Both the position numbers and the translations under genes were made by a program. Positions 7,030 through 14,222 of a stretch of 33,622 bases of DNA are shown in pieces. The notes below the pieces were generated by a model, which did no database searches, was not told the DNA's origin, and saw only the letters and a program-made list of their open reading frames with translations. This DNA is from an uncultured Eubacteriales bacterium (GTDB taxonomy: Bacteria; Bacillota; Clostridia; Lachnospirales; Lachnospiraceae). Position 1 is the stretch's first letter. Every line of letters begins with the position of its first letter. The stretch is taken from contig ONED01000023.1 of NCBI GenBank assembly GCA_900316755.1, forward strand, positions 1 through 33,622. The letters are read 5' to 3'.

Positions 7030-8127
7030 GTGAAAAATGTATTGGGAAACAGTATTACTGTAACTTTATTTGGAGAAAGCCACGGAGAACAGATTGGTGC
7101 AGTGATAGACGGGATTGCACCGGGCATTACAGTGGATTTGGACTTTATGCGGAAACAACTGGACTTAAGGAAACCGCATGGCAGGATTTCCACACAGCGA
7201 GTAGAGGCAGACGAGCCAAATATTGTAAGTGGTGTGTTTGAAGGAAAGACAACCGGAACACCGATTTGTATCTTGTTTGAAAACAATAATACAAAGAGTA
7301 AGGATTATTCCAAAACCAAAGATTTGATGCGTCCGGGACATGCAGACTATACGGCACTGGAAAAATATCACGGATTCGCAGATTATCGCGGCGGAGGACA
7401 TTTTTCCGGGAGAATTACGACGCCGATTGTGGCGGCAGGGGCAATCTTCATTGATGCATTGAAGAGAAAGGGAATCCATATCGGAACCCATATGAAACAG
7501 TGTGGAACGATTCGGGATATTCCGTTTGCAAACTATAGGGAAGAGATTGCGAAGGTGAATGACTTGACGTTTCCGGTGTTGGACGAAAAAGCGGCGAAAG
7601 AGATGTATGCCTATATGGAAGCGGCTGCGAATGAAGGGGACAGTGTTGGCGGCATCTTAGAAACTGCAGTGACCGGACTTCCTGCAGGAGTTGGAGAACC
7701 ATGGTTTGATTCCATGGAAAGTATGCTTGCCCACGGAATTTTTAGTATTCCGGCAGTAAAAGGTGTGGAATTTGGAAAAGGATTTGCATTTGCCGAGATG
7801 AAAGGCAGCGAAGCAAACGATTCTTTCCGGATGAAGGAAGGAAAAGTGGTAACGCGGACAAACCATAATGGCGGCATCAATGGCGGCATTACAAATGGTA
7901 TGCCGATTTTATTTCATACGGTGATAAAGCCGACTCCGTCTATCTATAAAGAGCAGGATACGGTGAATATGGGCACCGGTGAGAATGTTTCCTTCCGGAT
8001 TCAGGGAAGGCATGACCCGGCAATCATTCACCGGGCACGTGTAGTGGTAGACAGTGTGACGGCAATCGTGCTGGCTGATATGTTGGCACTTCGGTACGGA
8101 ACAGACTGGCTGTATGGGGAGGCATGA
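7030..8127 (+). CDS. aroC: Chorismate synthase
   Basis: Chorismate synthase makes chorismate from EPSP, the last common step of the aromatic pathway, and needs reduced flavin. The 365-residue protein has the family opening GNSITVTLFGESHGE, the RPGHADYTALEKY motif near residue 104, GGGHFSGRITTPIVAAGAI near residue 125 and RHDPAIIHRARVV near the C-terminus. Two in-frame GTG codons (7021 and 7030) are possible starts. GGAG at 7016-7019 is too close to the first and well spaced for the second, and the second gives the usual distance to GESHG. AroA begins one base after its stop. Confidence 0.94.
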   Translation: MKNVLGNSITVTLFGESHGEQIGAVIDGIAPGITVDLDFMRKQLDLRKPHGRISTQRVEADEPNIVSGVFEGKTTGTPICILFENNNTKSKDYSKTKDLMRPGHADYTALEKYHGFADYRGGGHFSGRITTPIVAAGAIFIDALKRKGIHIGTHMKQCGTIRDIPFANYREEIAKVNDLTFPVLDEKAAKEMYAYMEAAANEGDSVGGILETAVTGLPAGVGEPWFDSMESMLAHGIFSIPAVKGVEFGKGFAFAEMKGSEANDSFRMKEGKVVTRTNHNGGINGGITNGMPILFHTVIKPTPSIYKEQDTVNMGTGENVSFRIQGRHDPAIIHRARVVVDSVTAIVLADMLALRYGTDWLYGEA

Positions 8128-8128
8128 C

Positions 8129-9376
8129 ATGAAAGCAATCATTACACCGGGAAGAGCAAAAGGAGTGGTTTTGGCCCCGCCATCTAAGAGCATGGCGCAC
8201 CGTCTGTTAATGGGAGCAGGTCTTGCCGCAGGTACTTCCGTCATCCATAATATTGATTTCAGTGAAGATATCAAGGCAACCTTAGGGATTTTAGAGGCGC
8301 TTGGAAGCCGCTATACCATCGAAGGGCGAACCGTCACGATGCATGGGATTGGTGGCAGGAGAGTTGGTACAGACCGCCTTCTGGATACGAAAGAAAGCGG
8401 AAGTACGCTACGCTTTTTTATTCCGATTTTGCTTTGTGGCGGCGGAAAAAGTAAATTGACAGGTGCAAAAAGCCTTTTTGCAAGACCGTTAGGGATTTAT
8501 GAAGAGATTTGCAGAGAGCAGGGGATTTTCTTTTTTAAAACGGAAGATTCTCTGGAACTTAATGGACAGCTTCAGGCAACACATTATAAGATTCCGGGGA
8601 ATATCAGCAGTCAATTTATTACAGGGCTTTTATATGCACTGCCGCTATTAGAAAAGGACAGCGTGCTGGAGGTGATTCCTCCGGTAGAAAGTAAAGCCTA
8701 TATTGAGATGACCTTAGAGGCACTTGATGTCTATGGAATTCAGGTGAGACGGGAAGAAAATACATATTATATCCCCGGCAATCAAACCTATCATGCTGCA
8801 GACGGATGCGTAGAAGGGGATTATTCCAACGCGGCATTTTTAGATGCGTTTAATTTGATTGGCGGCGATGTCAAGGTAGAGGGCTTAAAAGAGAACAGTC
8901 TGCAGGGAGACAAAATATACAAGAGTTATTATGAGGTTCTTGGAGGAGCAAAGCTACTGCAGACGGATGCTTTGAAACGCGCAGACCTGCCGCAGATGGA
9001 TATTTCGGAGTGTCCGGATTTAGGACCAATCTTAATCGGTATGGCGGCGGCAAAGCACGGGGCTGTATTGACGGGAACGCGGAGACTGAAAATCAAAGAA
9101 AGTGACCGAGGAACGGTCATGGCAGAGGAATTGAAAAAATTTGGAATCCGGGTGGAGGTGCTGGAAAATACCATCATTGTGCATCCCGGGCAACTGGAAA
9201 AACCAAAAGAGATTCTGGAAAGCCATAATGACCACAGGATTGCTATGACGCTGGCAACGCTCTGTACGATGACAGGCGGGACGATTGACGATTGTATGGC
9301 TGTGAAGAAAAGCTTCCCGGGTTACTATGAAACGATAGAAAAACTGGGAATACAAGTAGAACTTCGGAATGAGTAG
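8129..9376 (+). CDS. aroA: 3-phosphoshikimate 1-carboxyvinyltransferase (EPSP synthase)
   Basis: EPSP synthase joins shikimate-3-phosphate and phosphoenolpyruvate. The 415-residue protein has the substrate-binding PSKSMAHR (18-25), ESGSTLRFFIPI (89-100), the central GNISSQFITGLLYALPLL segment and the conserved DHRIAM at 368-373. The start is the ATG at 8129, six bases after GGGGAGG. A longer frame from 8114 has no binding site. AroC ends one base earlier, and the DAHP synthase follows 13 bases after the stop, so all four genes are one transcription unit. Confidence 0.95.
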   Translation: MKAIITPGRAKGVVLAPPSKSMAHRLLMGAGLAAGTSVIHNIDFSEDIKATLGILEALGSRYTIEGRTVTMHGIGGRRVGTDRLLDTKESGSTLRFFIPILLCGGGKSKLTGAKSLFARPLGIYEEICREQGIFFFKTEDSLELNGQLQATHYKIPGNISSQFITGLLYALPLLEKDSVLEVIPPVESKAYIEMTLEALDVYGIQVRREENTYYIPGNQTYHAADGCVEGDYSNAAFLDAFNLIGGDVKVEGLKENSLQGDKIYKSYYEVLGGAKLLQTDALKRADLPQMDISECPDLGPILIGMAAAKHGAVLTGTRRLKIKESDRGTVMAEELKKFGIRVEVLENTIIVHPGQLEKPKEILESHNDHRIAMTLATLCTMTGGTIDDCMAVKKSFPGYYETIEKLGIQVELRNE

Positions 9377-9389
9377 GAGGAATGCGATT

Positions 9390-10418
9390 ATGAATTGTGA
9401 ATTTAAGAGAAAATTGCCGATTCCCATGGAAGTAAAGGAAATGTACCCGATTACTTCTGAGATGGAAAAAGCAAGAGAAGAAAGAGATGTTGAGATAAAA
9501 AAAGTATTATCCGGAAAGTCTGATAAGTTTTTACTGATTATCGGACCCTGTTCGGCAGACTATGAAGATTCTGTCATGGATTATATTTCGAGACTCTGTC
9601 CGGTACAGGAGAAAGTGGCAGATAAGATTATCATCATTCCGAGAATCTATACAAATAAACCGAGGACGACAGGTGCAGGCTATAAGGGCATGTTGCATCA
9701 GCCGGACCCACTCCATGATTCCGATATGCTGGAAGGTCTTTTAAAGATTAGAAAGCTTCATATGCGGGCGCTGAAAGAAACCGGTTTTTCCTGCGCGGAT
9801 GAGATGCTTTACCCGGAAAATTATAGATATTTATCAGATTTGCTTGCTTATGTGGCAATCGGCGCGCGTTCGGTGGAGAACCAGCAGCATCGTTTGACGG
9901 CCAGCGCCATTGATGTGCCGGTGGGAATGAAGAATCCGACCAGCGGTGATTTGTCTGTCATGATGAATTCCATCACGGCAGCCCAAAATGCCCATACCTT
10001 TATCTATAGAGGATGGGAAGTGGAAAGTAAAGGAAATCCTTATGCCCATGCTATTCTTCGCGGAGGAATGAATGCGCAGGGTGAGAACATTGCAAATTAT
10101 CACTACGAAGATTTGATGAAGGTATATGAAAGCTATCAGGAAAAGAAATTAGAAAATATGAGTGTTGTGATAGATGCGAATCATGCCAATTCCAACAAAA
10201 AATATGCAGAGCAGATTCGTATCAGCAAAGACGTGATGCACAGCCGCCGTGTGAATAAAGATATCCATTCTCTTGTGAAAGGATTAATGATTGAAAGTTA
10301 TCTTGTGGATGGTTCCCAGTCTGCGGAATGCGGCACTTATGGACAATCCATTACAGACCCTTGTCTTGGATGGGAAAAGACAGAGAGACTGATTTATGAA
10401 TTGGCGGAAGAGATGTAA
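9390..10418 (+). CDS. 3-deoxy-7-phosphoheptulonate (DAHP) synthase, AroG/AroF/AroH class
   Basis: DAHP synthase condenses phosphoenolpyruvate and erythrose-4-phosphate, the committed entry to the aromatic pathway. The 342-residue product is the class I alpha (E. coli AroG-like) type: LLIIGPCSAD at 48-57, RIYTNKPRTTGAGYKGMLHQ, then GARSVENQQHR, DANHANSNK and MIESYLVDGSQ. Enzymes of this type are usually inhibited by one aromatic amino acid, but which one cannot be read from the sequence. The ATG at 9390 lies nine bases after TAGGAGG. A terminator follows at 10467-10504. Having the first pathway enzyme last in the operon ties flux entry to aroB, aroC and aroA; aroD, aroE and aroK must be elsewhere. 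Confidence 0.94.
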   Translation: MNCEFKRKLPIPMEVKEMYPITSEMEKAREERDVEIKKVLSGKSDKFLLIIGPCSADYEDSVMDYISRLCPVQEKVADKIIIIPRIYTNKPRTTGAGYKGMLHQPDPLHDSDMLEGLLKIRKLHMRALKETGFSCADEMLYPENYRYLSDLLAYVAIGARSVENQQHRLTASAIDVPVGMKNPTSGDLSVMMNSITAAQNAHTFIYRGWEVESKGNPYAHAILRGGMNAQGENIANYHYEDLMKVYESYQEKKLENMSVVIDANHANSNKKYAEQIRISKDVMHSRRVNKDIHSLVKGLMIESYLVDGSQSAECGTYGQSITDPCLGWEKTERLIYELAEEM

Positions 10419-10466
10419 GCGTACTGAACGCGACTGTCCTTTGATTAACAGAAAATATGGTACAAA

Positions 10467-10504
10467 AAACGCAAGGGAAAACAGAAAGCTATGCCCTTGC
10501 GTTT
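10467..10504. terminator. Bidirectional terminator between the aro operon and the microcompartment trio
   Basis: A perfect 11-bp stem (10467-10477 with 10494-10504) encloses a 16-base loop. On the minus strand it runs into TTTTTTG and is a good terminator for the shell trio. On the plus strand it is followed by TTTAAATTT and can stop aro transcripts. The stop codon of the minus-strand GTPase gene lies inside one arm. Confidence 0.75.
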
Positions 10505-11030
10505 AAATTTCATCCGGATATGTTACTCCGTCCGGAAGAGGATCCCATGCATTTAATCCCAAATCTTGTTTGAACTTTGCCTGGCTCATCGTAAGAGGAG
10601 GTAAGTCATCCTGCAAATATTCCAAAAGCTCCGAAACGCCTTCCCCGGTTGTATTGTTCACCAGAAAGATGCGTTCGCATCCTGCGTTTATCATCCACTG
10701 TCTGACCATAGGAATATTGGCATGAGGAGAGTCAATTTTCGTGATGACACCGATAAGTGGGCGAAGTATGAAAGAGTGGAGACCTGAGCCAAACAGATTA
10801 AACGGCTCATCAGCAGCCTGCACAATCGCTACCACGTCAGCCTCAAAAGAGAAGCATGCCAGACCGACGCTGAAATGCTTGGATTCAGCATACTCTCCCG
10901 GAGTATCGATGGTGTCTTCTTCGGTAGTGGTATATTGTGTTTTTACATAATGAAGCTCTTCACCTTTTAAAGCCTGTGTGAGAGAGGTTTTCCCGGCTTC
11001 ACTTCTGCCCATTAAAAATAATTTCTTCAT
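10503..11030 (-). CDS. EutP/PduV-type small GTPase-like protein
   Basis: This 175-residue protein belongs to the EutP/PduV family of P-loop proteins found in bacterial microcompartment loci. PduV has been linked to the outer face and movement of the compartments, and some EutP proteins have been reported to be acetate kinases. The P-loop is GRSEAGKT at 8-15, the G3 motif DTPGEY starts at 42, and the G4-like motif is TKID (97-100). The C-terminus beyond 150 has no recognised motif. It starts 18 bases after the neighbouring shell gene with GGGTG upstream, so it is the third gene of the trio. No ethanolamine or propanediol enzymes are nearby, so the substrate of any compartment is unknown. Confidence 0.88.
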   Translation of the reverse strand: MKKLFLMGRSEAGKTSLTQALKGEELHYVKTQYTTTEEDTIDTPGEYAESKHFSVGLACFSFEADVVAIVQAADEPFNLFGSGLHSFILRPLIGVITKIDSPHANIPMVRQWMINAGCERIFLVNNTTGEGVSELLEYLQDDLPPLTMSQAKFKQDLGLNAWDPLPDGVTYPDEI

Positions 11031-11048
11031 ATGTCACCCAATCCCATT

Positions 11049-11477
11049 TTAACTTTTATGAACTTTGCAAATAGAAAAGCCCAATTCTTCTCCAAAAAAT
11101 TTCACAACGGATTCCACGGAGGTCTGTACATCCGAAAGCCTTCCGGAAATAATCAAAGTACCACAAAAACGGTCCATAAAGCAGACTTGTATGTCTGCAC
11201 TTTTCAGTGCAACATCAGTAGCAACGACAACGGCTTCCCACGGTGTAAACCGAATCAGACCAAGCGCTTCTCCGGTGTGGTCTTCCCCCTCATGGACGCC
11301 GATGTGCAGTGCCAGATTCTGATAGATGCAAGGGTCTGACGGAGTAATGACATGAGCCAGACAAACTTCTTTTCCCGGAACACGGACGCGGGTCATACGG
11401 AGTTTCTTTCCCTTTAGCTGTTCGTAATCATCCTGAAAAATGTTTTCTAAAAGCTGCTCCCTTGTTATTTGCATCAT
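11049..11477 (-). CDS. BMC-domain shell protein, EutS/PduU type, with N-terminal helical extension
   Basis: This is a 142-residue circularly permuted microcompartment shell protein of the EutS/PduU type. Family landmarks are VPGKEVCLAHVI (about 33-44), ALGLIRFTPWEAVVVATDVALKSADI and CFMDRFCGTLIISG. Such proteins form hexamers whose N-terminal strands make a small beta-barrel over the pore. Unlike its neighbour and typical EutS or PduU, it has about 22 extra residues at the N-terminus (MMQITREQLLENIFQDDYEQLK). Their spacing of Leu, Ile, Phe, Tyr and Leu predicts an amphipathic helix. It lies 11 bases after the upstream shell gene. AGGAAG precedes its start. Confidence 0.9.
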   Translation of the reverse strand: MMQITREQLLENIFQDDYEQLKGKKLRMTRVRVPGKEVCLAHVITPSDPCIYQNLALHIGVHEGEDHTGEALGLIRFTPWEAVVVATDVALKSADIQVCFMDRFCGTLIISGRLSDVQTSVESVVKFFGEELGFSICKVHKS

Positions 11478-11488
11478 AACTGCACTTC

Positions 11489-11854
11489 CTATCTTTTAGT
11501 AACCTTGCAGACTACATACTCCAATGAATCCCGGAAATATTCTACGATTTCATTCATAGCAGACATAACATCCGATATCTCCCCTGTGATAATCAGTGTT
11601 CCTGTAAAACGGTCTGCAAAGCCAAGATAGATATTCCCGCTTTTTACTGCTATATCAGAGGCAATGACGGCAGATTCCGGCGGAGTCATATTCATGATTC
11701 CGATTGCAGAAGAACGGTAATCCACCTGAGGATTTAATCCCAGCTTTTGATATATGATGGGGTCAGGACCACCCATCACATGCGCAAATGTGATTTCCTT
11801 GCCGGCTACCGTTTCCTGTACGATTCTGATTTGACCTTCATGTTCATTTGCCAT
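11489..11854 (-). CDS. BMC-domain shell protein, EutS/PduU type
   Basis: This 121-residue protein is a second EutS/PduU-type permuted shell subunit, close to the usual family length. It shows IVQETVAGKEITFAHVM (11-27), SAIGIMNMTPPESAVIASDIAVKSG and LGFADRFTGTLIITGEISDV. The pattern closely parallels the neighbouring gene product, so the two probably arose by tandem duplication and may form mixed or separate hexamers. It is the first gene of the trio. GAGG lies upstream of its ATG, and a near-consensus promoter sits just before it. No standard hexameric (PF00936-only) or pentameric shell gene is in the window, so these two alone are not expected to make a closed shell. Confidence 0.92.
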   Translation of the reverse strand: MANEHEGQIRIVQETVAGKEITFAHVMGGPDPIIYQKLGLNPQVDYRSSAIGIMNMTPPESAVIASDIAVKSGNIYLGFADRFTGTLIITGEISDVMSAMNEIVEYFRDSLEYVVCKVTKR

Positions 11855-11895
11855 TTGGTTTTCCTCGCTTTCGAAAGATATGAATTCTTAAGTAA

Positions 11896-11924
11896 ATCAT
11901 ACTATTTGAATTGATTTCTGTCAA
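11896..11924 (-). promoter_or_regulatory. Internal promoter of the microcompartment trio
   Basis: On the minus strand a perfect -35 TTGACA (plus coordinates 11919-11924) lies 17 bases from a -10 TATGAT (11896-11901). The -35 box is inside the last codons of the permease gene. Transcription would start near 11889, giving a leader of about 35 bases. The trio can therefore be expressed independently of the ABC transporter. Confidence 0.8.
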
Positions 11925-12738
11925 GTAAGCGTTTTTCAAGGAATGCAATCAGAGAGTAGAGTGCCATTGCCATAATACACAGGATTACGATGGACATAAG
12001 AAGCCAATCCATCTTGAATACCTGACTCGAGTAAATGATCAGGTAACCGAGTCCGTTTCGCGCTGCCAGAAATTCTCCGATTACGACCCCTACAAGACAA
12101 AGCCCGATGTTAACCTTCATATTGCTGATGATTGCGGGGACAGAGCCCGGTATCACAACCTTCATAAGTGCATGACGCCGTTTTCCTCCCAAGGTATAGA
12201 TGAGTTTTAAGGTTTCTTCTTCCACACTCATAAAACTGGTGTATAAATTTAAAATACTTCCAAAAATCGCGACAGACATCCCGGCTACGATAATCGTGGT
12301 AGGAGTTGCACCGAGCCATACAATGAGAAGCGGTGCAAGAGCCGACTTAGGAAGGCTGTTTAGCACCACCAGAAACGGCTCGGAGATTTCGGAAAGCTTT
12401 CTGCTGAACCAGAGCAGGGTAGATAAAAGGATGCTGATTATGGTGACCAGAAGAAAGCTGACAAGTGTTTCATAGAGCGTCATTCCAATATGGGTAAAAA
12501 TGCTTTTGTCCAGTATCATGGACCAGAAGCAGAGCACGATTTTGGACGGACTGCTGAAAATGAAGGAATCAATGATTCCGAGCCGTGATGAAACCTCCCA
12601 CAGAAACAGAAAACCAAAAAGCAACAGCAGTCGGGCACTTTTTACGATAAAATGGTGATGTTTTTGCCTCTTCAGAAATTGATATTGCCTTTCGGAAATG
12701 GAAACCTTTGCAACCGGATGTGAAGAACCGTTACTCAT
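11902..12738 (-). CDS. ABC transporter permease, NitT/TauT (SsuC/ThiX-like) family
   Basis: This inner-membrane subunit is of the kind used to import nitrate, sulfonates or thiamine precursors. The 278-residue protein is strongly hydrophobic with about six membrane helices. Its EAA-type coupling loop, TLGGKRRHALMKVVIPGSVP, contacts the ATPase. The start is chosen as the ATG at 12738, which overlaps the ATPase stop as ATGA with AAGGAG upstream. A frame seven residues longer has no binding site. The substrate cannot be predicted, because the binding-protein gene that normally defines it is not next to the pair. Confidence 0.88.
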   Translation of the reverse strand: MSNGSSHPVAKVSISERQYQFLKRQKHHHFIVKSARLLLLFGFLFLWEVSSRLGIIDSFIFSSPSKIVLCFWSMILDKSIFTHIGMTLYETLVSFLLVTIISILLSTLLWFSRKLSEISEPFLVVLNSLPKSALAPLLIVWLGATPTTIIVAGMSVAIFGSILNLYTSFMSVEEETLKLIYTLGGKRRHALMKVVIPGSVPAIISNMKVNIGLCLVGVVIGEFLAARNGLGYLIIYSSQVFKMDWLLMSIVILCIMAMALYSLIAFLEKRLLDRNQFK

Positions 12739-13478
12739 TTTCCGTTCAACTCCTTCCATACCAGATTGAAATAATTTTTAAATTCAGGTGCATTTCTTCT
12801 TTTTAGAGGGGTGTCTTCCTCCAAAGAAAAGGTAAGCGGTACGATGCTTTGGATGGAAGCAGGGCGCTTTGTCAGGACAATTACGCGGTCGCCGAGACTG
12901 ATGGCTTCCGACAAATCGTGCGTGACTAAAATCGCACTCCGATGTTCCCGGCGGATAATCTGTCCGATATCGTCTGCTACAGTCAAACGGGTCTGATAAT
13001 CCAGGGCAGAAAATGGTTCATCCAGCAAAAGTAAGTCCGGTTCCAGGATGAGCGTCCGGATAAGGGCAGCGCGCTGCCGCATCCCTCCGGACAGCTCAGA
13101 GGGTCTGGCATTTGCAAATTCCAGAAGTCCATATTGCTCCAGATATGCCTGTACCTTGGATTTTGTTTCTTTGGTAAGCAGGTGCTTTATTTCCAACCCG
13201 AGAATAATGTTCCTATAGATGGTGCGCCACTCCAGTAAATGGTCCTTTTGCAGCATATATCCCATTCGCTTCCCTTTTAACTCTATTTTTCCCTCTTCCG
13301 GCTCCATAAGACCGGAAATCAGTGAAAGAAGAGTGGACTTGCCGCAGCCGGAGGGACCCACAATACTGATGAATTCTCCTTTCTGCACGGAAAAAGAAAG
13401 ATGAGAAAGCGCCGGGGTTTCTCCCTCGGGACTATGGTAAGAATGGCTTAAATTTTGAATTTCCAATATGGTTTCCAT
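12735..13478 (-). CDS. ABC transporter ATP-binding protein, NitT/TauT family
   Basis: This cytoplasmic ATPase of 247 residues drives the adjacent permease. The full motif set is present: Walker A GPSGCGKST at 41-49, the Q-loop glutamine at 77, signature LSGGMRQR at 129-136, Walker B LLLLDEP at 149-155 and the switch His187 in LVTHDLSEA. The segment MLQKDHLLEWRTI after the Q-loop is typical of the nitrate/sulfonate/taurine subfamily. GGAGG lies six bases before the ATG. It is divergent from queH, with 112 bases between the start codons, and is the first gene of the transporter pair. No riboswitch is recognisable in the short upstream region. Confidence 0.92.
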   Translation of the reverse strand: METILEIQNLSHSYHSPEGETPALSHLSFSVQKGEFISIVGPSGCGKSTLLSLISGLMEPEEGKIELKGKRMGYMLQKDHLLEWRTIYRNIILGLEIKHLLTKETKSKVQAYLEQYGLLEFANARPSELSGGMRQRAALIRTLILEPDLLLLDEPFSALDYQTRLTVADDIGQIIRREHRSAILVTHDLSEAISLGDRVIVLTKRPASIQSIVPLTFSLEEDTPLKRRNAPEFKNYFNLVWKELNGK

Positions 13479-13530
13479 TGTGCACCTCCAATCATATGTT
13501 TTAATTTATGTCGAAAATAAGAATCTGTGC

Positions 13531-13559
13531 TTGAAGGAACGGAAAGAAAAGAGTATAAT
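13531..13559 (+). promoter_or_regulatory. Promoter of the queH-argH-asd run
   Basis: TTGAAG at 13531-13536 and TATAAT at 13554-13559 are 17 bases apart. The expected transcription start near 13566 rules out the longer queH frame that begins at 13468. Confidence 0.8.
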
Positions 13560-13590
13560 TGCTCGTATCATGGTTGATTGGAGATGTGGT

Positions 13591-14220
13591 ATGAATTATC
13601 AAAAAGAACTGGAAAAACTGATTGCGGACATTCAAAAAGAAGGGAAGGTTCCCAAATTACTGCTGCACAGTTGCTGCGCACCCTGCAGCAGCTATGTGCT
13701 GGAGTATTTGACAGACTATTTTGATATCACGGTTTTTTATTACAATCCCAATATTTTTCCGGAGAATGAGTATACAAAGCGGATTCTGGAGCAGCAGATG
13801 TTGATTCAGGAGATGAAAGTAAAGCATTCCGTTTCCTTCTTGGCAGGCAGCTACGAGAAAGAACGATTTTATGAAATTGCGAAAGGTCTGGAACATTTGA
13901 AGGAGGGTGGAGAGAGGTGTTTTAAATGCTATGAACTCCGGTTATTAGAAGCGGCAAGAATCGCGAAAGAAGGAGGCTTTGACTATTTCACCACGACTCT
14001 CAGTATCAGTCCCATGAAAAATGCGGAAAAGCTGAATGAGATTGGAAAAGTGGCAGGACAAAGATATGGCGTTTCTTATCTGCAGTCCGATTTTAAGAAG
14101 AGGAACGGGTATAAGCGGTCCATTGAGTTATCAAAGGAATACGGACTGTACAGACAGGATTACTGTGGATGTGAATTTTCATTCCGGGACAGACAAAAAG
14201 AGAAGAAGAGAGGAATTTAA
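13591..14220 (+). CDS. queH: Epoxyqueuosine reductase QueH
   Basis: QueH performs the last step of queuosine synthesis in tRNA, reducing epoxyqueuosine; it is the non-orthologous replacement of the cobalamin enzyme QueG. The 209-residue protein (DUF208 family) has the adjacent-cysteine motif HSCCAPCSS near residue 28, GGERCFKCYELRL in the middle and DYCGCEFS near the C-terminus. Cysteines from these groups bind the iron-sulfur and iron centres in the family. The start at ATG 13591 has GGAG seven bases upstream; another ATG at 13570 is possible and would add seven residues. It precedes argH by two bases. No functional link between the two is obvious. Confidence 0.92.
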   Translation: MNYQKELEKLIADIQKEGKVPKLLLHSCCAPCSSYVLEYLTDYFDITVFYYNPNIFPENEYTKRILEQQMLIQEMKVKHSVSFLAGSYEKERFYEIAKGLEHLKEGGERCFKCYELRLLEAARIAKEGGFDYFTTTLSISPMKNAEKLNEIGKVAGQRYGVSYLQSDFKKRNGYKRSIELSKEYGLYRQDYCGCEFSFRDRQKEKKRGI

Positions 14221-14222
14221 GC

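Noticed and set aside
13479-13590. Riboswitch (for example TPP or preQ1) between the ABC transporter and queH
   Set aside because: The divergent gap is 112 bases and already holds the queH promoter. No conserved aptamer core could be recognised on either strand.
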